DNA of 64,000 nucleotides, taken from assembly GCF_000428945.1 (NCBI RefSeq), contig NZ_AUAX01000004.1:310001-374000 (forward strand), given 5' to 3'. The DNA comes from Hamadaea tsunoensis DSM 44101 (lineage in GTDB: Bacteria; Actinomycetota; Actinomycetes; Mycobacteriales; Micromonosporaceae). The notes below the pieces were generated by a model. The model ran no database searches. It was not told the origin of the DNA and saw only the letters and a list, made by a program, of their open reading frames with translations. The translations under genes and the position numbers were made by a program. Positions 60,728 through 64,000 of the stretch are shown piece after piece (positions within the stretch are counted from its first letter, which is position 1; each line of letters opens with the position of its first letter).

Positions 60728-61525
60728 TCAGCGGTCGCGGGCGTACCCGAGCAGGCGCAGGATCTCCAGGTAGACCCAGATCAGCCCGACGACGATGCCG
60801 AAGGCCGCGTACCAGGCGTACCGCTTGGGCAGTTGCGCGCGCACACCCTGCTCGACGGCGTCGAAGTCGAGGATGAACGTCAGCGCGCCCAGCGCGATCA
60901 TCGCGATGCTGAACAGGATGCCCACGAGCCCGTTCTGCCGCAGTCCCGTGTGGACGCCGAACAGGCTCAGGATCAGGTCGCCGAACATCAGGACCACGGC
61001 CGCGATCAGCGCGCCGATGAGCCCCTTCGTGAACCGGGGCGTGGCCCGCAGGACCTTGAACCGGTAGAGGATCAGCATCACGAAGAAGACGGCGAACGTG
61101 GCGGCCACCGCCTGCACCACGATCCCGTTGTACCAGTCGTTGTACTGCTTGCTGATCAGGCCGACGGCCGCCCCCTGCAGCACCGTGTACGCGGCGATCA
61201 GCAGCGGGTTGGTCGTCCGGCCGAAGCTGATGACCAGGCCCAGGATCAGGCCGCCGAAGACGCCGACGAGCAGGACCGCTCCCTGCCATTGCGCGGGCAC
61301 CACGCCCCACGCGATGCCACCGGCCGCGGCCAGCAGCACGAGCAGGCCGATCGTGCGGACGGTGACGTCGTCGACGGTCATGCTCGCCGACCGGGCCGCC
61401 TCGACCACCGGGCCGGCCGTCGGGGCACCGGTCGCGCCCGGGGCGTACCAGCCGGATTCGCCGTAGGCGTTGGTCGCCGTCTGGGCCGGGGCGAGCCGGT
61501 TCAGGGCCGGATTCGAACTACGCAC
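60728..61525 (-). CDS. Bax inhibitor-1/YccA-like membrane protein
   Basis: A 265-residue protein with a 50-residue polar N-terminus and seven transmembrane helices. The conserved core includes SFGRTTNPLLIAAYTVLQGA, VFGDL-type segment VLMFGDLILSLFG and the C-terminal FGIVVGLIWVYLEILRLLGY. Bacterial YccA/YetJ proteins are proton-sensitive calcium leak channels or modulators of FtsH. GTG 61525. It converges with the SDR gene (12 nt apart) and is divergent from the DUF1304 gene. Confidence 0.9.
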   Translation of the reverse strand: MRSSNPALNRLAPAQTATNAYGESGWYAPGATGAPTAGPVVEAARSASMTVDDVTVRTIGLLVLLAAAGGIAWGVVPAQWQGAVLLVGVFGGLILGLVISFGRTTNPLLIAAYTVLQGAAVGLISKQYNDWYNGIVVQAVAATFAVFFVMLILYRFKVLRATPRFTKGLIGALIAAVVLMFGDLILSLFGVHTGLRQNGLVGILFSIAMIALGALTFILDFDAVEQGVRAQLPKRYAWYAAFGIVVGLIWVYLEILRLLGYARDR

Positions 61526-61580
61526 ATCACCTATGGTGGCACGCCACCGCCGTGACGACCCGTGAACGATACTGATCGGT

Positions 61581-61955
61581 ATGAACCTGGTCGCTCAGCT
61601 GTTCGCCGTGATCGCGGGCCTGATCCACGTGCTCATCTTCGCGATGGAGGCGCTGCTGTTCACCCGGCCGGAGGTCTACCGGCGGTTCCGGGCCGACCCG
61701 CACGACGTACCCGCCATCCGGCCCTGGGCCTTCAACCAGGGCTTCTACAACCTCTTCCTGGCCGTCGGCGCGCTGGCCGGGGTGCTCGTCGTCCACACCG
61801 GAGACCGGACCGCCGGGCGTACGCTGGTCGGCTTCGCCTGCCTGTGCATGCTCGGGGCCGCGCTGGTGCTCGCGGGCAGCGACCGGCGGATGCTGCGCTC
61901 GGCCCTGATCCAGGGCGTGGCGCCGCTCATCACCGTCGTCTTCCTCGTCCTCTGA
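61581..61955 (+). CDS. DUF1304 family membrane protein
   Basis: A 124-residue protein with four helices: [20 protein letters not shown], then [11 protein letters not shown] and [20 protein letters not shown]. The motif 'H-x-x-I-F-x-x-E-x-x-x-W/F' and 'N-Q-G-x-Y-N-x-F-L' define DUF1304, a conserved but uncharacterised family. Converges with the collagen-like gene, with six nt between the two stop codons. Confidence 0.85.
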   Translation: MNLVAQLFAVIAGLIHVLIFAMEALLFTRPEVYRRFRADPHDVPAIRPWAFNQGFYNLFLAVGALAGVLVVHTGDRTAGRTLVGFACLCMLGAALVLAGSDRRMLRSALIQGVAPLITVVFLVL

Positions 61956-61961
61956 CGCCGC

Positions 61962-62270
61962 TCAGCTGACCGGCGGCACGCTCGGTACGCCGGCCGGCAG
62001 GCTCGGCACTCCCGTGGGCAGGCCGCCACCCGGCAACGGCGGCGTGCTCGGCAGCCCGGGAACACCGGGAACACCGGGGAGGCCCGGCACACCAGGAGCA
62101 CTCGGTACGCCGGGCAGGCCCGGAGTCCCCGGCAGGCCTGGCGCGCCGGGAATCGAGGGCGGGGAGACCGGCAGGCCGGGCGGCTGCACGGGCAGCGCCG
62201 GGAACAGGATGCCGAGCAGGCCGGTGAGCAGTGCGCCGACCGCGCCGAGAAGACCACCGATGGCGTCCAC
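61962..62270 (-). CDS. short collagen-like Gly-Pro repeat protein
   Basis: A 102-residue protein: an N-terminal hydrophobic stretch ([20 protein letters not shown]) and then Gly-x-y triplets rich in Pro and Leu ([30 protein letters not shown]). GTG 62270 is chosen because AGAGGTGG stands just upstream; GTG 62279 is the longer option. Proteins of this 'hydrophobic head plus PG tail' form are seen in other actinomycetes without known function. The triplet run is about 13 units long with a break, short for a stable triple helix. Confidence 0.6.
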   Translation of the reverse strand: MDAIGGLLGAVGALLTGLLGILFPALPVQPPGLPVSPPSIPGAPGLPGTPGLPGVPSAPGVPGLPGVPGVPGLPSTPPLPGGGLPTGVPSLPAGVPSVPPVS

Positions 62271-62546
62271 GGGAGCCACCTCTCGCTAGGGGTGCGGGTC
62301 GCGGGGTGAGCGGCCCTTCCCGCAATTATGGGATATGTCGGTCAACCCGGAAATCGCCCGGAAGGCGGCATTCAATGCACGATCTTGACGGGCGTCCCCG
62401 GTGGGCGACCCTCGCGCGAGCCCGGTACTGTCTCGGCAACCGCAGTCGCACGTCGGGCTTCGTTCGAATGTGGTGACACCGGGACACGCTCAGGTCCCGG
62501 TGGAGCATGTTCCGAGTTCGGCATGTTCAGGGTTCGGGGAGGAACT
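62271..62546. other. gap before the TPR gene with hairpin and tandem repeat
   Basis: ACCGGGA (62478) and TCCCGGT (62495) form an inverted pair. Just before the gene are tandem 16-mers GCATGTTCCGAGTTCG (62505) and GCATGTTCAGGGTTCG (62521) differing at two positions, the second ending next to the ribosome site. They may be operator copies. I see no gene in the rest. Confidence 0.45.
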
Positions 62547-63602
62547 GTGACGCGCGTGTGGCTGGCCGTCGGGGTGGCACTGCTGCTGCTCGGCCTGATA
62601 GGAATCGCGCGCCACCTCTACCGCAACTCGCCCCGCCAGCGAAAACTGCGCACCGCCGCGGAGGCGTACGCGGACGGGCTGCGGTTCGCCCGGTCGAGGC
62701 AGACCGCCGCCGCGGAGACCGCCGGCCGGGACGCCCTGGCACTGTGGACCGAGATCGGCCCGGCGCCCGCGCTCGGCGTACCCGCGGCGGAACTGGGCCG
62801 GCTGCTGACCGAGGCCGGCGCCCACCAGGCCGCGATCACCCAGCTGACCGCCGCCGAGGTGGTCCTCGCCGAACGCGCCCGCGTCGACTCCGCCCGGTTC
62901 CGGCCGCAGCTGGCCGCCCTCTACACCACCCGGGCGGCGGCCGAAGCCGAACTCGGCGCGTACGCCGACGCGCTGCGCTACGACGGGCTCGCCCTGCCGA
63001 TCTGGCGCGCGCTGGCCGCCGACGACCCGGTCACCCACGAGCTGCCGCTCTACTCCTGCCTCGCCGGCGAAGCCCGGCACTTCGCCGGCATCGGCCGGGT
63101 CAGCGAAGCCCTCGCCGCCGCGCACGAAGCCCTCGCCGGGCTGCGCTCCATCGTCGACGCCGACGCGTACGGGCGTACCGACCACCGGCGCCGGGCCCGC
63201 ACGGCGATCGGCCGCGTGCTCACCGAACAGGCCGCGTACCTGCTGCTGGCCGACCGGGACGAGCAGGCCCTGCGGACCGCCGAGGAGGCCGAACGCGCCA
63301 CCCTCGCCGACAACGACCGCGACGGGCTCGGCCAGGCGCTGGCGACCAAGGCCGAATGCCTGCTGCGCCTCGACCGGCGTACCGAAGCCGAAGCACCGGC
63401 CCGGGAGGCGCTGAAGATCGCCCGCCTGCGGGTCGACGCCCGCGGCGACGTCGCGCGGGCGGCAGTGCTGGTCGCCGGGGCGCTGGGCCGCGGCGACGAG
63501 GCGTACCTGCTGGCCGGCGAGGCGGTCGAGATCTACGAGGTGCTCGGCGGCCGCCATCTCGCCGACCTCGACGTCGCGCGCGACCTGCTCAAGTCGCTCT
63601 AA
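62547..63602 (+). CDS. membrane-anchored TPR-like protein
   Basis: A 351-residue protein: N-terminal helix (VWLAVGVALLLLGLIGIARH) followed by basic RQRKLR and about eight helix pairs of TPR type (AAEAYADGLRFARSRQTAAA; GAYADALRYDGLALPIWRAL; GRVSEALAAAHEALAGLRSI). GGGGAGGA five nt before GTG 62547 fixes the start, although the frame is open earlier. Probably a scaffold on the cytoplasmic face. No partner recognised nearby. Confidence 0.83.
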   Translation: MTRVWLAVGVALLLLGLIGIARHLYRNSPRQRKLRTAAEAYADGLRFARSRQTAAAETAGRDALALWTEIGPAPALGVPAAELGRLLTEAGAHQAAITQLTAAEVVLAERARVDSARFRPQLAALYTTRAAAEAELGAYADALRYDGLALPIWRALAADDPVTHELPLYSCLAGEARHFAGIGRVSEALAAAHEALAGLRSIVDADAYGRTDHRRRARTAIGRVLTEQAAYLLLADRDEQALRTAEEAERATLADNDRDGLGQALATKAECLLRLDRRTEAEAPAREALKIARLRVDARGDVARAAVLVAGALGRGDEAYLLAGEAVEIYEVLGGRHLADLDVARDLLKSL

Positions 63603-63612
63603 ACCCGTCCCT

Positions 63613-64000
63613 CTACAGCTGGATCGCCGGGTGGCGCGGGTCGTCGACGCGTACCACCACGTCGGCGGCCGCCTGCGGGTCCGCCTCCTCCTCATACCGG
63701 GCGTACGCCGGCAGCCGCCACCGCTCCTCGTCGGCCGTCCGGCGGGCGAGCGCGCTCGCCGACAGGTGCAGGTGCACGGTGAGGTCGAACGGCAGCCAGC
63801 GGCCGAGCAGCAGCGTCCCGTCGACGATCACGACCGACCCCTCGGCCAGCGTCGTGTAGGGCGCCCGGGTCGCCCGGTCCGTCACGGTGTTCCACAGGGT
63901 CGGCAGTACGCGGCCGGAGCCGCCCGGTTCGAGCGGGTCGAGGACTTCGCGCAGCAGCCCGCCGGAGTCGAGCCAGTCGTCGTAGAACGAGTCCGGGTCG
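63613..64000 (-). CDS. uridine kinase-like P-loop protein, C-terminal part (cut by window edge)
   Basis: The last 128 codons of a gene that begins beyond the window. The visible part includes DSFYDDWLDSGGLLREVLDP, LEPGGSGRVLPTLWNTVTDR and SVVIVDGTLLLGRWLPFDLT (Walker B-like strand), ending DVVVRVDDPRHPAIQL. This matches the C-terminal two thirds of uridine kinase-like proteins common in actinobacteria. The P-loop lies outside the window. Converges with the TPR gene, 10 nt apart. Confidence 0.82.
   Translation of the reverse strand, partial: DPDSFYDDWLDSGGLLREVLDPLEPGGSGRVLPTLWNTVTDRATRAPYTTLAEGSVVIVDGTLLLGRWLPFDLTVHLHLSASALARRTADEERWRLPAYARYEEEADPQAAADVVVRVDDPRHPAIQL

Overview
The window is 64 kb of very GC-rich DNA (well over 70% G+C in most genes by eye) with dense, short-spaced genes, frequent GTG starts and 1-4 nt start/stop overlaps. 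The gene content fits a filamentous actinomycete: a SigE-type ECF sigma factor, Tat-exported lipoproteins, an NgcEFG-type sugar importer, an ABC-F resistance ATPase of the TlrC/OleB type and a secreted GH59-ricin enzyme. Micromonosporaceae is my best guess, not a proof. The palindrome GCGTACGC is strikingly over-used throughout. I recognise no rRNA, tRNA, CRISPR array, transposase or phage module; the only recombination gene is one tyrosine recombinase.

Layout. 0-3.3 kb: NIS siderophore operon on the minus strand (two IucA/IucC synthetases, then a PLP decarboxylase cut by the window edge). 3.3-4.1 kb: TSUP anion exporter. 4.2-8.6 kb: a head-to-tail array of six paralogous membrane proteins of unknown function. 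8.6-14.8 kb: housekeeping and unknown genes on the minus strand (Spo0M, methyltransferase, thymidine kinase, MFS, acyltransferase). 15-18.7 kb: cytochrome bd oxidase and a UbiA prenyltransferase. 20-26.2 kb: amino-sugar uptake and recycling locus (BadF-type kinase, divergent SBP and two permeases, RpiR regulator, MurQ). 26.4-31.2 kb: thioredoxin/DUF4395 pair, deacetylase-like lipoprotein, acetyltransferase, methyltransferases, FAD monooxygenase. 31.5-37.5 kb: PASTA membrane protein, ABC-F ATPase behind an attenuator-like leader, and a membrane protein plus a huge acidic protein that share a C-terminal helical domain. 37.6-42.8 kb: XRE/NTF2 divergent pair, recombinase and an RNA-repair cassette (RNA ligase plus HD-Pnk). 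42.9-64 kb: mixed accessory genes including a GNAT-Nudix fusion, LtrA, a secreted HNH protein, PP2C, GH59, a sigma factor with a membrane beta-propeller partner, Bax inhibitor-1, a collagen-like mini-protein, a TPR protein and a truncated uridine kinase.

How parts work together. The siderophore genes form one translationally coupled unit. The transporter, kinase and etherase at 20-26 kb make a coherent route from imported amino sugar to GlcNAc-6-phosphate. The ligase and HD-Pnk together supply end-healing and sealing activities for broken RNA. A CAACA-N2-TGTTG-ACCA motif occurs both next to the TetR gene (45.0 kb) and upstream of the FAD monooxygenase (29.75 kb), linking two separated loci.

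Non-coding structure is rich. Two families of dispersed intergenic palindromes (five copies of one, two of the other) sit in gaps between genes, several perfect hairpins act as terminators, and the ABC-F gene has a tiny uORF followed by a hairpin that would bury its ribosome-binding region. A (GGGTGA)n G-quadruplex-type run lies beside one palindrome. The strongest candidates for something undescribed are the six-gene membrane array, the palindrome families and the paired acidic/membrane proteins.
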